In this document: in pieces, positions 34,128 to 54,149 of the stretch
Numbering within the stretch: position 1 is the first letter of the stretch
Layout: the number at the start of each line of letters is the position of its first letter
Source of the DNA: Chromobacterium haemolyticum
GTDB lineage: Bacteria; Pseudomonadota; Gammaproteobacteria; Burkholderiales; Chromobacteriaceae
Assembly: GCF_002081825.1 (NCBI RefSeq)
Contig: NZ_MUKU01000022.1
Coordinates: forward strand, 1-64,000
Reading direction: 5' to 3'
DNA length: 64,000 nucleotides
The notes under the pieces: generated by a model
Databases searched by the model: none
Told to the model about the DNA's origin: nothing
Seen by the model: only the letters and a program-made list of their open reading frames with translations
Position numbers and translations under genes: made by a program

Positions 34128-37100
34128 GCTTGCTCCAATGTCGTGGAAGAGGGGGTGGAATGGCGCGAAGCCGGCGTGTCGGACGGGGCCGTCGCCTGGC
34201 TGAGTTCTGCGCGCGACGCGGCGTAGTCCGCGTAGTCGGCGTATGGCCGCGGCAGCGGCGTCCAATCGGGGGCGCCGCCGTCGGCGCGAGCGGCGTAAGC
34301 CTGGGCCAGCTCCCGCAGCAGCGGCGCGATCGGCGCGCCGGCGCCGCTGTCCGCGGCCTGGCGCAGCGCGGCGGGCAAGGCCTGGCCGTTGGCGGTGTTG
34401 ATCGTTGCCCCTGTTTCGGCCGGCGCGTTCAGGGCGGCGTGACGGCGGCCCAGCTCGCGCAAGGCCTGGCGCAAGGCCGGCAGCTCCAGCTCCCCGTCGC
34501 AGCGCAGCGAGACCGGCGCGCCGTCTTGCTGGCTGACGGTCAGCCAGAACGAGCGGCCGCCGGCCGCCGACGAGGATTCGTCCGGGCGGCCAAACGCCGG
34601 GCGTCGCGCCAATTCGGCGACGCTGGGGGCGAGGAAGAGCTGTTCCATCGACAGTCTGACGCCCAGCTTGCCGCGGATGCGGGCGGCCAGCCGCATTGCC
34701 AGCAAGGAGTCGCCGCCCAGTTCGAAGAAGCCGGCGTCCAGATCCACGGCCGGCAAGCGCAGCGTTTCCGCGAACAGCTCCGCCAGCGTCTGTTCAAGCG
34801 GCGTGGCCGGCAAGCGCTGCGGCGCGGCCGCGAAGACCGGCGCCGGCAGCGCGCCGCGGTCCAGCTTGCCGTGGGCGTTCAAAGGCAGCGCGGGCAAGAC
34901 CGTCACCGTGGCGGGCACCATGTAGTCGGGCAGGCCGGCGGCCAGCTCGGCGCGCAGCCGCGCGCCGTCCAGGCTGGCGCCGGCGCGCGGGACGGCATAG
35001 GCGACCAGGCGCTTGCGGCCATCGTCGTCGACAGGCAAGACCACGGCCTGGGCCACGCCGGTTTGCGCGAGCAGCGCGGCCTCGATCTCGCCCGGCTCGA
35101 TGCGATAGCCGCGCAGCTTGATCTGCTGATCGAGGCGGCCGAGGAATTCCAGCTGGCCGTCGGCCAGGCGGCGCGCCTTGTCGCCGCTGCGGTACAAGCG
35201 GCTGCCGGGCGGGCCGTAGGGATTGGCGACGAAGCGCTCGGCGCTGAGCGCGGGGCGGTTAAGATAGCCGCGCGCCAGGCCGGCGCCGGCCACGTACAGC
35301 TCGCCGGCGACGCCGACGGGCACCGCTTGCAAGGCCTCGTCCAGCAGATAGACCTGGCTGTTGAGCACTGGCCGGCCTATGGGCGGCGCGCCGTTGGTCA
35401 GGTGGTCGCTCAAGGTGGCGCAGATAGTGGATTCGGTGGGGCCGTAGGCGTTGATCATTCGGCGGCCGCGCGCCCATTTGGCCACTACCTCGGCGGGGCA
35501 GGCGTCGGCGCCGACCAGCAGCGCGCCGGGCAGCAGGTCCGGCGCCGGTTCCAGCATGGCCAGCAGCGCCGGGGGCAGCAGCGCGTGGCTGACGCGGGCG
35601 GCGCGCAACGTGCCCACCAGGCTGTCGGCGTCCAGCTGTCTGGCGTTGGCGGGCACCAGGCAGGCGCCGCCGGCGAAGGCCATCAGCATTTCCAGCACCG
35701 AGGCGTCGAAGCCCGGCGAGGAGAACTGCAGCACGCGCGCGGACGCGTCCAGCGCGCAGCGCTCTTTCAGGTCCTGCGCCAGGCTGGCCAGTCCGGCGTG
35801 GCCGACCGCGACGCCTTTGGGCCGGCCGGTGGAGCCGGAGGTGTAGATCACGTAGGCCAGATCGTCCGCCGTCAGCGGCCGCAGCCTTTCTTGCTGGGCG
35901 ATGTCGCCGTCCGCGAACAGCTCGTCGTCGGCCTCCGGCGCCAGCATCGGCCCGGCGGTTTGCGGCAGGCGGGCGGCGGAGCCCGCGTCGCTCAGCACCA
36001 GGGCGGGGCGGGCGTCGTCCAGCATCAGCGCCAACCGCTCGGCTGGGTAGTTGAGGTCCAGCGGCAGATAGGCGGCTCCGGCTTTCAGCACTGCCAATTG
36101 CGAGACGAGCAGCGCCGCCGATTTGGGCAGCGCGACCGCCACCAGCCGGCCGGGGCCGATGCCCGCGGCGATCAGCCGCCGGCCCAGCCGGTTGGCCCGG
36201 CGGTTGAGCTCGGCGTAGCTCAAGGTTTCGCCGTCGCAGTCCAGCGCCGGCGCGTCCGGCGCGCGGCGGACTTGCCGCTCGAACAGCTCGCACAGCGGCA
36301 GCGGCGCGATGTCGCGGGCGCTGGCCCGGCCATCCAGCAGCAGGCGGCGCTCGTCCTCGTCCAGCAGGTTCAGGCGGCGTACTGGGCCGTCGGGATCGCC
36401 GGCCAGCTGCGCGAGCACGGCGGCGTAGCAGCGGGCGTAGCGCCGCAACGCGTCGGCGTCATGGGCGTCGCGGTGGGCGGTCAGGCTGCCGACGATGCGC
36501 GCGCCGTCGGGGCGGAAATTGATCTGCAGCGTGAAGCTGTTGTCCATTGCACTATCCTGCTGGCGCCAGTCGGCCAGCGCTTCCAGCGCCTGGAAATGCG
36601 TGTAGTTGAAGATGGCCTCGCCAGCGTCGCGCAGGCCGGCGTCGCGCAACATGGTGGCCAGCGGATAGCGCCGGTGCGGCAGCAACGCCCGTTCCGCGTC
36701 TATCACGCGGCCTATCAGCCGGGTCCAGGATTCGCGCTGGATGTCCATGCGCAGCGGCACCGAGTTCAGGAACAGGCCCACCATATGCTCCGCGTCCGCG
36801 GTTTCCGGCCGGCCGTTGGTGACCAGCGCGGTGCAGGCGCCGCCCTTGCCGGTCAGCATGGCCAACGCCGCCAGGTGGGCGGCCAGCAGCACCGATTTCA
36901 GCGGCGCGTTCAAGCGGCGCGCCAGCGCGGTCAGCGCCGTCGAAACTGGCTCGTCTATGGCGATGTCGGCGTGGATCTGCAGCGGGCCGTCGGCCGCCAC
37001 GGCGGTGTTTTCCTCCCGCGCGAGCAGCGCGGGGGCGGCTTCGTAACCGCGCAGCTGTTCCCGCCAGAAATCCCGGCTGGCCGGCGAGGCCATTGCCTGA

Positions 37101-40100
37101 CGCTCCAGCGCGATGTAGTCGCGGTAGCGGCTGGACAGCGCGGGCAGCCGGCAGGGCTGGTCGGCCAATTCGGCCTGGTAGAGCTGGGCGAGTTCGACGA
37201 TGAAGACCGAGTCGCTCCAGCCGTCGAGGATGGCGTGGTGGATGCGCAGTGTCAGATGGAAGCGCCGCTCGTCCAGCCGGTGGGCGTGGGCGTGCAGCAG
37301 CGGCGCGGCGCCGGGATCGAAAGCTTGTTTCGACCAGGCGGCGATGAAGGCGGCAAGGGTGTCTTGCTGGGCGGCGGGCGGCAAGTGGCCGAGATCATCT
37401 TCTCCCAGTGGAATGGCGGCCGTCGCCAATACCAGTTGCAAGGGTTCGAGATAGCCATCCAGCGCGAAGCGGGTGCGCAGCAACTCGTGCCGCCGGCACA
37501 GCGCGTCCAGCGCGCGGCGCAGCGCGGCGGCGTCGTAAGGCTGGGACACCGCCAGTCCAACGATGTTGTGGTACAGCGTCGAGCCATCGCGGAAGGCGCT
37601 GTGGAACAGCATGCCCTGCTGCAATTGGCTGAGCGGGTAGGCGTCCACCACGTCCGGCGGCAACCGCCGGCGGTCGGCGGGGTCCAGCAGGGAAAAGGGC
37701 TCCGCCGGCGCGGCGGCGGCGGTCGCCTGTTCGGCATGGGCGGCCAGCAGCGCCACGCTGTGGTGTTCGAACAGGTTGGCAAGCTCGAAGGAGACGCCGG
37801 CTTTGAGCGCCAGCCCCTTCAGCCGCAGCGCTAGCAGCGAATCGCCGCCGAGGTTGAAGAAGCTGTCGTCCAGGCCGACGCGCTCTAGACCCAGGGTTTG
37901 GGCGAAGGCCTCGGCCAGCAGCTTCTCTTTCTCTGTAACCGGCTCGCGGTGCTCGGCCAGCGCCAGCTCCGGCGCCGGCAAGGCGCGGCGGTCCAGCTTG
38001 CCGTTGGGGGTGAGCGGCAGCGCATCCAGCACCACCCAGGCGGCAGGCACCATGTAGTCGGGCAGGCGGGTGGCCAGCGCGTCGCGCCAGCGCGCGACGT
38101 CGGCCTGGACGCCGGCGGCGGGCACCGCGTAGGCGACCAGCCGGCGCTGCCCGGGCGCGTCCTCGCGGATCAGGAGCACGGCCTGGGCGACGCCGGGCTG
38201 GTCCAGCAGCGCGGCTTCGATCTCGCCCAGCTCGATGCGCAGTCCGCGCAGCTTGACCTGATGGTCTAGGCGGCCCAGGTAGTCCAGCGCGCCGTCCTCG
38301 CGGCGGACGACGCGGTCGCCGGTGCGGTACAGCCGCTGGCCGGCGGCGAAGGGATGGGCGACGAAGCGTTCGGCAGTCAGAGCCGGACGGCGCAGATAGC
38401 CGCGGGCCAGGCCGACGCCGCCCAGATAGAGCTCGCCGGGGATGCCGGGCGGTAAGGGCCGCAGCATGGAATCGAGCACGAAGAGCTGGGTGTTCCAGAT
38501 TGGGTGGCCGATGGGCACCGAGCGGCTGTCGCTTGCCGGATCGCAGGTCCAGGCGGTGACGTCGACGGCGGCTTCGGTGGGGCCGTAGAGATTATGCAGC
38601 GGGCAGGGCAGCGTCTGGGCGGCGCGGGCCAGCAGCGGCGCGGGCAAGGCTTCGCCGCTGCACAGCACGCGGCGCAGGCTGGCGCAGCCGGCGCTGGCGG
38701 GCTCCTGCAGGAAGGCGTCCAGCATGGAGGGGACGAAATGCAGGGTGGTGACGCCGCGGCGGCGGATCAGCTCGGCCAAATAGACGGGATCACGATGGCC
38801 GTCGGGTCGGGCCAGCAGCAGCGAGGCGCCGGCCATCAGCGGCCAGAAGAACTCCCAGACCGAGACGTCGAAGCTGGACGGGGTTTTTTGCAGCACCACG
38901 TCGTCGTCGGCCAGCGGGTAGGCGTGCTGCATCCACAGCAGGCGGTTGACGATGGCGCGGTGGCTGTTGACGGCGCCTTTGGGGCGGCCGGTGGAGCCGG
39001 AGGTGTAGATGACGTAGGCCGGATGCCTGTCGTCGCCGGGGAGGTCCAGCGGCGCATCGGACAGGATCTCGAGCGCATCGTGGAGCTGGTCCAGGCACAA
39101 AGCGCGTTCGATGGGCAGGCCGGCCAGCAGCTCGGAACGGGACAGGACGATGGCGGGCTGGGCGTCGGCCAGCATGAAGGCGATGCGTTCGGGCGGGTAG
39201 TCGAGATCGAGCGGCAGATAAGCGCCGCCGGCCTTGAGCACGGCGAGCAGGGCCACCACCAGATCGATGGAACGGGGCAGCGCGACGGCGACCAGGGTCT
39301 CGGGGCCGACGCCGTCGGCGCGCAGTCGGCGGGCGAGGCGGTTGGCGCGTTGGTGCAACTGGCGGTAGCTGAGGGCGACATCGTCGAAGCGCAGCGCCTC
39401 GGCGTCGGGGCTGAGTTCCGCCTGGCGTTCCAGCAACTGGGTCAGGGTGGCGGCGGGCAGCGGGGCGTCGGTGCGGTTCCAGGCGGCGAGCGCGTCTTGT
39501 TGGGCCGGCGTGGCCGGCGGGATGCGGGCGAGCGGCAGCTCGGGCTGTTCGGCGATCAGGCGCAGCAGTTCCAGCAATTGCCGGGCGATGCCGTCGACGG
39601 CGTCGGCGGAGAAGAGATCGGGCCGATAGCCGAAGCGTAGCTCGAGCGCGGGTCCGGGGACGGCGCACAGGCTGAGCGGATAGTGCGAGGTGTCGGCGCC
39701 GTCGCCGCCGAGCGGAATCAAGGCCAGACCGTCGGCTACCTTGCCGTCGGCCGCGCCGGGTAGAGCCGGATAGCTTTCGAAAACCAGCAAGGTGTCGAAC
39801 AGCTCCGTTCTTCCCGCCGCTTGCTGGATTTCGGCGAGGCTGAGGTGCTGGTGCTCGATCAACGCGGCCTGCTGGGTTTGCAGGCGTTGCAGCAGGGCGG
39901 CGAGGGTTTCCTCGGGCTGCAGGCGCAGGCGCAGGGGGACGGTGTTGATCAGCAGGCCGACCATGCGTTCGACGCCGGGCAGCTCCGGCGGGCGTCCGGA
40001 GACGGTGACGCCGAAGACGACGTCGTCGGCGGCGGAGAGGCGGGCGAGCAGGATGGCCCAAGCCGCTTGCAGCAAGGTGTTGAGGGTGACGCCCAACTGG

Positions 40101-40789
40101 CGGGCCCGCGCCTGCAGAGGGGCGGTTTCGGTTTGCCGGGACAGGATCAACTGGCGCTCCCCCGCGGCGGCGGAGGCCAGTTTGGCCGGTTCGTCCAGGG
40201 CTTCCAGGCTGGCGGCCCAGGCGCGGGCGGCGGCGGCCTTGTCCTGTTGTTGCAGCCAGGCCAGATAATCGCGGTAGGGCGCGGCGGGCGGCAGCGCGGC
40301 CGATTCTCCCTGGCGGTAGAGCGCGAACAGCTCGTCCATCAGGATGGGCATGGACCAGCCGTCGAACAGCAGGTGGTGGAAGCTCCACAGTAGCTGATGG
40401 CGCTCCGCGTCGAGCTTGACCAGGATGAAGCGCAGCAGCGGCGGCTTGCCCGGATCGAAGCGGCGGCGCAGGTCCGCCTCCAGCAGCGCGTCCAGCGCGG
40501 CGGCGTCCCGGCCGGACAGATCTTCCTCACGCCAATCCAGTTCGAATTCGCGGGGCACCACCTGACGCGGCTGCGCCAGCCCCTTGTAGACGAAGGCGGC
40601 GCGCAGATTGGGATGGCGTTGCAGCAGCGCCTCCGCCGCGCGCTTGAGCCGGCCGGCGTCCAGGACGCCGCGCAGCTCGAAGCGGTTGCGGACATGGTAG
40701 GCGTCCGCCTCGCGTTCGTCGTACAGCGCGTGAAACAGCAATCCTTGCTGCAATGGAGACAGCGGCAGGATTTCGGCGATCTTCGACAT
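34124..40789 (-). CDS. NRPS, C-A(Ser)-T-C-A(?)-T plus truncated C
   Basis: 2221-residue synthetase. Domains: C1 (8-430, [11 protein letters not shown]), A1 (440-935), T1 (955-1015, [10 protein letters not shown]), C2 (1050-1480, [11 protein letters not shown]), A2 (1500-1990), T2 (2005-2070, [10 protein letters not shown]), then about 130 residues of C-like sequence ([35 protein letters not shown]) lacking HHxxxDG. A1 pocket: D-V-W (FDVSVWEFF), H (TLHFVPS), L/S (VLCSGE), L, V, D ([13 protein letters not shown]), i.e. the serine code. A2 pocket: D-A-L, L, L/V, A, I, C, which matches no code I know; the A-I-C end is typical of aromatic-activating domains. C1 should accept the D-configured peptide from the first synthetase, which ends in an E domain. 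Its start follows a full MITE-like repeat. Confidence 0.9.
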   Translation of the reverse strand: MSKIAEILPLSPLQQGLLFHALYDEREADAYHVRNRFELRGVLDAGRLKRAAEALLQRHPNLRAAFVYKGLAQPRQVVPREFELDWREEDLSGRDAAALDALLEADLRRRFDPGKPPLLRFILVKLDAERHQLLWSFHHLLFDGWSMPILMDELFALYRQGESAALPPAAPYRDYLAWLQQQDKAAAARAWAASLEALDEPAKLASAAAGERQLILSRQTETAPLQARARQLGVTLNTLLQAAWAILLARLSAADDVVFGVTVSGRPPELPGVERMVGLLINTVPLRLRLQPEETLAALLQRLQTQQAALIEHQHLSLAEIQQAAGRTELFDTLLVFESYPALPGAADGKVADGLALIPLGGDGADTSHYPLSLCAVPGPALELRFGYRPDLFSADAVDGIARQLLELLRLIAEQPELPLARIPPATPAQQDALAAWNRTDAPLPAATLTQLLERQAELSPDAEALRFDDVALSYRQLHQRANRLARRLRADGVGPETLVAVALPRSIDLVVALLAVLKAGGAYLPLDLDYPPERIAFMLADAQPAIVLSRSELLAGLPIERALCLDQLHDALEILSDAPLDLPGDDRHPAYVIYTSGSTGRPKGAVNSHRAIVNRLLWMQHAYPLADDDVVLQKTPSSFDVSVWEFFWPLMAGASLLLARPDGHRDPVYLAELIRRRGVTTLHFVPSMLDAFLQEPASAGCASLRRVLCSGEALPAPLLARAAQTLPCPLHNLYGPTEAAVDVTAWTCDPASDSRSVPIGHPIWNTQLFVLDSMLRPLPPGIPGELYLGGVGLARGYLRRPALTAERFVAHPFAAGQRLYRTGDRVVRREDGALDYLGRLDHQVKLRGLRIELGEIEAALLDQPGVAQAVLLIREDAPGQRRLVAYAVPAAGVQADVARWRDALATRLPDYMVPAAWVVLDALPLTPNGKLDRRALPAPELALAEHREPVTEKEKLLAEAFAQTLGLERVGLDDSFFNLGGDSLLALRLKGLALKAGVSFELANLFEHHSVALLAAHAEQATAAAAPAEPFSLLDPADRRRLPPDVVDAYPLSQLQQGMLFHSAFRDGSTLYHNIVGLAVSQPYDAAALRRALDALCRRHELLRTRFALDGYLEPLQLVLATAAIPLGEDDLGHLPPAAQQDTLAAFIAAWSKQAFDPGAAPLLHAHAHRLDERRFHLTLRIHHAILDGWSDSVFIVELAQLYQAELADQPCRLPALSSRYRDYIALERQAMASPASRDFWREQLRGYEAAPALLAREENTAVAADGPLQIHADIAIDEPVSTALTALARRLNAPLKSVLLAAHLAALAMLTGKGGACTALVTNGRPETADAEHMVGLFLNSVPLRMDIQRESWTRLIGRVIDAERALLPHRRYPLATMLRDAGLRDAGEAIFNYTHFQALEALADWRQQDSAMDNSFTLQINFRPDGARIVGSLTAHRDAHDADALRRYARCYAAVLAQLAGDPDGPVRRLNLLDEDERRLLLDGRASARDIAPLPLCELFERQVRRAPDAPALDCDGETLSYAELNRRANRLGRRLIAAGIGPGRLVAVALPKSAALLVSQLAVLKAGAAYLPLDLNYPAERLALMLDDARPALVLSDAGSAARLPQTAGPMLAPEADDELFADGDIAQQERLRPLTADDLAYVIYTSGSTGRPKGVAVGHAGLASLAQDLKERCALDASARVLQFSSPGFDASVLEMLMAFAGGACLVPANARQLDADSLVGTLRAARVSHALLPPALLAMLEPAPDLLPGALLVGADACPAEVVAKWARGRRMINAYGPTESTICATLSDHLTNGAPPIGRPVLNSQVYLLDEALQAVPVGVAGELYVAGAGLARGYLNRPALSAERFVANPYGPPGSRLYRSGDKARRLADGQLEFLGRLDQQIKLRGYRIEPGEIEAALLAQTGVAQAVVLPVDDDGRKRLVAYAVPRAGASLDGARLRAELAAGLPDYMVPATVTVLPALPLNAHGKLDRGALPAPVFAAAPQRLPATPLEQTLAELFAETLRLPAVDLDAGFFELGGDSLLAMRLAARIRGKLGVRLSMEQLFLAPSVAELARRPAFGRPDESSSAAGGRSFWLTVSQQDGAPVSLRCDGELELPALRQALRELGRRHAALNAPAETGATINTANGQALPAALRQAADSGAGAPIAPLLRELAQAYAARADGGAPDWTPLPRPYADYADYAASRAELSQATAPSDTPASRHSTPSSTTLEQA
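38176..39499. repeat. Duplicated Ser adenylation-domain segment, copy 1
   Basis: Identical base for base by eye to 46078-47401 at a fixed offset of 7902 bp. Differences first appear at 38172-38174 on one side and 39500 on the other. Lower but high similarity extends to about 37850 and 39690, and a further block (39821-40090) matches 47723-47985 in the C domain. Confidence 0.85.
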
Positions 40790-40852
40790 TGTTAACCTCG
40801 CAATGGGCGGTCGCCGTCGGCGGCCGCCCGGAAAGTATTTGGAACCGGTTCT

Positions 40853-40996
40853 TAAGAGAGTGGTTACGATCTAGCGAACAAGAGCGAGACAAGGCGAAAA
40901 CGAGCGAAAAAGCGGAGTGTACAAAGGGGTACATGAGCATTTTGAGCTTGTTTTTAACGCTGTATCGCTGGCGCGCAACAGGTCGTAAAAAGGTTC

Positions 40997-40999
<3 letters not shown>
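40853..40999. repeat. Full-length MITE-like palindromic repeat
   Basis: 147-bp element with imperfect terminal inverted repeats: left TAAGAGAGTGGTTACGATCT and, on the other strand, right TAAGAACCTTTTTACGACCT. The interior contains GCGAGACAAGGCGAAAACGA and TGTACAAAGGGGTACATGAG. No open frame for a transposase fits. The right-hand TTA (40997-40999) is the stop codon of the large NRPS gene. Related fragments occur at 4391, 6853, 22540, 24220 and 32490. Confidence 0.75.
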
Positions 41000-50542
<9,543 letters not shown>

Positions 50543-50749
50543 GTCGCACCTTGGATGGCTTGCGGTACAGGCGTGAGGCCGCAACCTTCCGCGCATGCGC
50601 GGCCGGCCGGCGATTTTTTTTCGATGTGGAGCGGGATGGCATAAGAGGAGCCGCGGCGAGCGCGCCGCCGCAATACGGGAAGAGAAGCGCCGCGCTTTGT
50701 CTTCAAAGCGGGCGCGTCCCAGCATGGCCCCCTTGAGCCGGGGCGGGAA

Positions 50750-50974
50750 TCAGCCGGTAGAGAGCAAGGCGTCCTGAGCGCGAGCCAGACTGGCGGGCCG
50801 CATGTCTATCCAGTTTTGTTCGATATGCTCAAGGCAGGACTGGCGGTCGGAGGGGCCGAAACAGGCTTGCCAACCCTCCGGAACAGGAGCGAACTCGGGC
50901 CAGAGCGAGTACTGGCCCTCATCGTTGATCAGGGCGAAAAAAACGCCTTCCTTATTGTCGAACGGGTTCGCCAT
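50750..50974 (-). CDS. MbtH-like NRPS chaperone
   Basis: 74-residue MbtH-family protein: NPFDNKEGVFFALINDEGQY, SLWPEFAPVPEGWQACF and CLEHIEQNWIDMRPASL carry the conserved Trp residues and NPFD start. MbtH proteins bind adenylation domains and are needed for folding or activity of many of them. AGGGAGAAG precedes the ATG. It is the first gene of the NRPS locus, 207 bp before the large synthetase, so it is probably co-transcribed from the AT-rich promoter region upstream. Confidence 0.95.
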   Translation of the reverse strand: MANPFDNKEGVFFALINDEGQYSLWPEFAPVPEGWQACFGPSDRQSCLEHIEQNWIDMRPASLARAQDALLSTG

Positions 50975-51062
50975 GACACTTCTCCCTGTGACTGTCTTAT
51001 GAGATTTGTCTGCATCAAAGTGCAGAAATATCTGAGAAGCATATCAATACAAAATGAATATG

Positions 51063-51090
51063 TCATTAAATAAATATGGTTTTATCGCAA
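51063..51090 (-). promoter_or_regulatory. Candidate promoter for the mbtH-NRPS operon
   Basis: Minus strand TTGCGA (51090-51085), 16 bases, TAATGA (51068-51063), within a strikingly AT-rich block (about 51030-51100) in an otherwise GC-rich region. The rest of the 282-bp gap (50975-51256) holds no gene that I can support. Confidence 0.35.
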
Positions 51091-51256
51091 TAAATGAACT
51101 ATGGCGAGGTGGAACCAGCAAAAACGAAAGGGGCCGACGGCTCTCATCCTGCAAGCGGTTCAAAGTCCGGCGAGCCGGTGCGAGGAAGGATGTAAAGCCC
51201 TGGGGGAACGGAAAGCGCATGCGGCACAAGAGGGGCTCATCGTGCAATGCCGACGG

Positions 51257-53974
51257 CTAGCCCGCCATGCGCTTCATCACGCGTTCGATTTCATCCTGCA
51301 GCCGGACAACGTCTATGGGTTTGGTCATGAACCCATCCATGCCGGCGGCCATGGCCGCTTCGCGATCCTCCTGAAACGCTCCGGCCGTCAAAGCGATGAT
51401 GGGCGTGGCGCGCTTGTCGCTGTCGGGGTCCACCTGACGGATGAATTTGCAGGCGGTGATGCCGTCCATTACCGGCATCTGAATATCCATCAAGATGAGG
51501 TCTATATCATGGTGCTGCCACGCGTTGATCACTTCTTTCCCGTTGGAAGCGGTGTAGATCCGGTGCCCGTGTTTTTTGAGCAGAATGGTGACGATGTCCA
51601 AATTGATTAAATCGTCATCGGCCACCAGGATGTTCAAGGGAGACAGGGGGGCGGACGTGAGTTCCGCATCGGGCGGCTCCAGGCAGGGCAAGGCGTCAAG
51701 CGGCGCAGGGCGCAAGGGAAGGTAAACCTGAAAGACGGAGCCTTTGTTGAGGGTGCTTTGCACCTCGATCCGGCCGCCCATTTTCTGGGTCAGTTGCAAG
51801 GCGATGGTGGTGCCCAGGCCGGTACCGCCAAAGCGGCGGGTGGTTGAGGCGTCCGCTTGGGAAAAGGGTTCGAACAATTTGGCCAGGGTGTCCTGGCTCA
51901 TGCCAATGCCGCTGTCCCGGATAATGACGACCACGTATTCTTCCGCGGACAGCACCGTCAGCCAGACCCCGCCCTGGGCGGTGAACTTGATGGCGTTGCC
52001 CACCAGGTTCATCAAGATCTGCCGCACCCGGAAAGCGTCGCCGATAAAGGCCTGCTGGATAATGGCCGGGTATTTCAGCTGCAAGGTGATGCCTTTTTTA
52101 CTGGCGCTCAACCGCAGGATGTCGATCACGTGCTCCGCCACCTCGCGCAATGAAAAGGGCGCTTCCTCCAGTTCCAAGGCGTTTTGTTCGAGCTTCGCGG
52201 TGTCGAGGACATCGTTGAGCAGGCCCAGCAAGCTTTTGGCGGAGTGGTTGACGGTTTTGAGCATGCTTTTTTGCTTGTCGTCCAGCTCCGTGTCTTGCAG
52301 CAAATCGGTGTAGCCGATGATGGAGTTCATCGGCGTTCTGATTTCATGGCTCATATTGGCCAGGAAGGCGCTTTTGGATTTAACGGCCGAAAGCGCGCGG
52401 TTTTTGGCTTCAATCAAAGCGAACTCCGCCGCTTTTTTCTCCGAAATATCCAGGATCACCCCGTCTATCAAGCGCAGCGCGCCGTTGTCGTTGTATACGC
52501 CGCGGGCGCTTTCCAATACCCAGCATTCTTCCTGATTCAGGCAGAGCAGGCGGTATTCGACGACATAAAGCTGATGCTGCTCCAAAGCGTAGCGGATGGT
52601 TTCGCGCACCCTTTCCTTGTCTTCCGGATGAATGATGTCCAGTAGCTGAATACGGCCGTCCAGGAAAGATTTGGCGGGCCAGCCGCATAGTTTTTCTATG
52701 TCTTCGCTGATGAAGATGGTTTTCCACGGTTCCTGGGAATGGCTGCGAAAGGCGACGCCGGGGATGTTGTCGATCAAGGTGCGAAACTGGCTTTCACGCT
52801 CTTCCAGCTCCTTTTGGATGCGGTGGCGCGCGCTGATGTCGCCGATGAAGCCGACATAAATCACTTGCTCGGGCAGCAGCACCTTGCCTATCGATAGGCG
52901 GATGGGAAACTGGCTGCCGTCCTTTTTGAGCGCCACCTCCTCGCGTTCCCTGCCTATCAATTTCTCGATCTGGGTTTCCATATAATCGGCAAGAAAGCGA
53001 TCGTGTTTGGCGTGGTGCGGCTCCGGCATCAACAAATTGATGTTCTTGCCCAGCAACTCCTCCATCTTCCAGCCAAACAGCCGCTCCACCGCGGGGTTGG
53101 CGCTCAAAATGCGGCCCTTCTCATCAATGGTGATGATGCCGTCCAGCGAAGTGTTGAACGTGGCTTGCAGCTTCAGCTCGTTGCTCAGCGTTCTTTGATA
53201 CAAGGGGCGGTAGCGCAACAACACATTGCCCACGAAAACGATATTGCCAAGCAGGAGCACCGTGATGGCGATGGCGACGGCCAGGTTTTCATTGTCTTCA
53301 AAGGCGCTGCGGAAAGCCGGGTCCGGCGTGCCGATGAAACGGGCGGCCTCCATGCCGAAGTAATGCATGCCCGCAATGGCGACCCCCATGACCCCGCCGC
53401 TGAGCAGCGTCATCCCTCCCTTGCTCATTTTCTTATTGTCCAGACCAAAACGTATCCATAGCGACAAGGTGCTTAGCAGCACGGCGAGCAGGATGGAAAC
53501 GGCGAACCACGAGGGATCGTAGCGCAGCAGCGGCGTCATGCGTATGGCCGCCATGCCGGAGTAGTGCATGGTGCCGATGCCGCTCCCCACCAGCACCCCG
53601 CTGATCAAAAGCTGTTTTCCGTCGATTTTGGGCTGAGACAGCAAGTGAAGGGCAATCAGCGAGGCGGCGACGGCGGGCAGCATGGACAGGAGAGTGGGAA
53701 GCAGCGCGTATTGGATTGTGCTGCAAATGCTGAAGGCCAGCATGCCGACAAAGTGCATGGCCCAGATGCCGCCGCCCATCGCGCAAGAACCGGTGGCAAG
53801 CGCGATCCAGCGCAGCCAGCGCTCACTAGCCTCGCGGGCCAGGCCGGCTATTTGCAGCGCCAAACAAGAGGTAAAAATGGCCACCAGAAAGGAGAGCGCC
53901 ACCAGCCACAAGTTGTATCTGGTTGGCAAAAACAAATAGGACTGGTAAGCGTCAATGAAAAACGAGCTGAGCAT
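51257..53974 (-). CDS. MHYT-PAS hybrid sensor histidine kinase
   Basis: 905-residue membrane kinase. The N terminus has seven hydrophobic helices with three MHYT-type motifs (WAMHFVGM, GTMHYSGM, AGMHYFGM), a sensor thought to bind copper and diatomic gases. Next are PAS domains (first NTSLDGIITIDEKGRILSAN, second around GVAFRSHSQ), the HisKA box FLANMSHEIRTPMNSIIGY with the phospho-His, an ATPase domain (NLVGNAIKFTAQGG, FGGTGLGTTIA), and a C-terminal receiver with Asp in DLILMDIQMPVMDG. ATG 53974 is chosen because it starts just before helix 1, although GGGGAGG lies very close to it. No partner response regulator is adjacent. A c-di-GMP protein gene is divergent. Confidence 0.9.
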   Translation of the reverse strand: MLSSFFIDAYQSYLFLPTRYNLWLVALSFLVAIFTSCLALQIAGLAREASERWLRWIALATGSCAMGGGIWAMHFVGMLAFSICSTIQYALLPTLLSMLPAVAASLIALHLLSQPKIDGKQLLISGVLVGSGIGTMHYSGMAAIRMTPLLRYDPSWFAVSILLAVLLSTLSLWIRFGLDNKKMSKGGMTLLSGGVMGVAIAGMHYFGMEAARFIGTPDPAFRSAFEDNENLAVAIAITVLLLGNIVFVGNVLLRYRPLYQRTLSNELKLQATFNTSLDGIITIDEKGRILSANPAVERLFGWKMEELLGKNINLLMPEPHHAKHDRFLADYMETQIEKLIGREREEVALKKDGSQFPIRLSIGKVLLPEQVIYVGFIGDISARHRIQKELEERESQFRTLIDNIPGVAFRSHSQEPWKTIFISEDIEKLCGWPAKSFLDGRIQLLDIIHPEDKERVRETIRYALEQHQLYVVEYRLLCLNQEECWVLESARGVYNDNGALRLIDGVILDISEKKAAEFALIEAKNRALSAVKSKSAFLANMSHEIRTPMNSIIGYTDLLQDTELDDKQKSMLKTVNHSAKSLLGLLNDVLDTAKLEQNALELEEAPFSLREVAEHVIDILRLSASKKGITLQLKYPAIIQQAFIGDAFRVRQILMNLVGNAIKFTAQGGVWLTVLSAEEYVVVIIRDSGIGMSQDTLAKLFEPFSQADASTTRRFGGTGLGTTIALQLTQKMGGRIEVQSTLNKGSVFQVYLPLRPAPLDALPCLEPPDAELTSAPLSPLNILVADDDLINLDIVTILLKKHGHRIYTASNGKEVINAWQHHDIDLILMDIQMPVMDGITACKFIRQVDPDSDKRATPIIALTAGAFQEDREAAMAAGMDGFMTKPIDVVRLQDEIERVMKRMAG

Positions 53975-54149
53975 GACCTCCCCATTTTCAATAGCTTCTT
54001 CACGCTGTGCCAATTAGCCGCAGGGGCTTTCCTCCGGTATAGACAATGGAGACATTGTCGCGCCAGCGTTGTGCAGGAAGGTTATTCCAGCCGCCACCCC
54101 GCGCAATGCGGGAATCTAGCGCTGCCTTGGCAACAGCAGCGACTAGATT

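Noticed and set aside
34130..37834. 1234-residue frame antisense to the second NRPS gene, and similar long antisense frames in the other NRPS genes
   Set aside because: Repetitive Gly/Gln/Arg-rich translations mirroring NRPS codons; no ribosome-binding site or domain.
51101..51610. Open frame on the plus strand between mbtH and the kinase gene
   Set aside because: Most of it lies antisense to the receiver domain of the kinase and it has no start signal.
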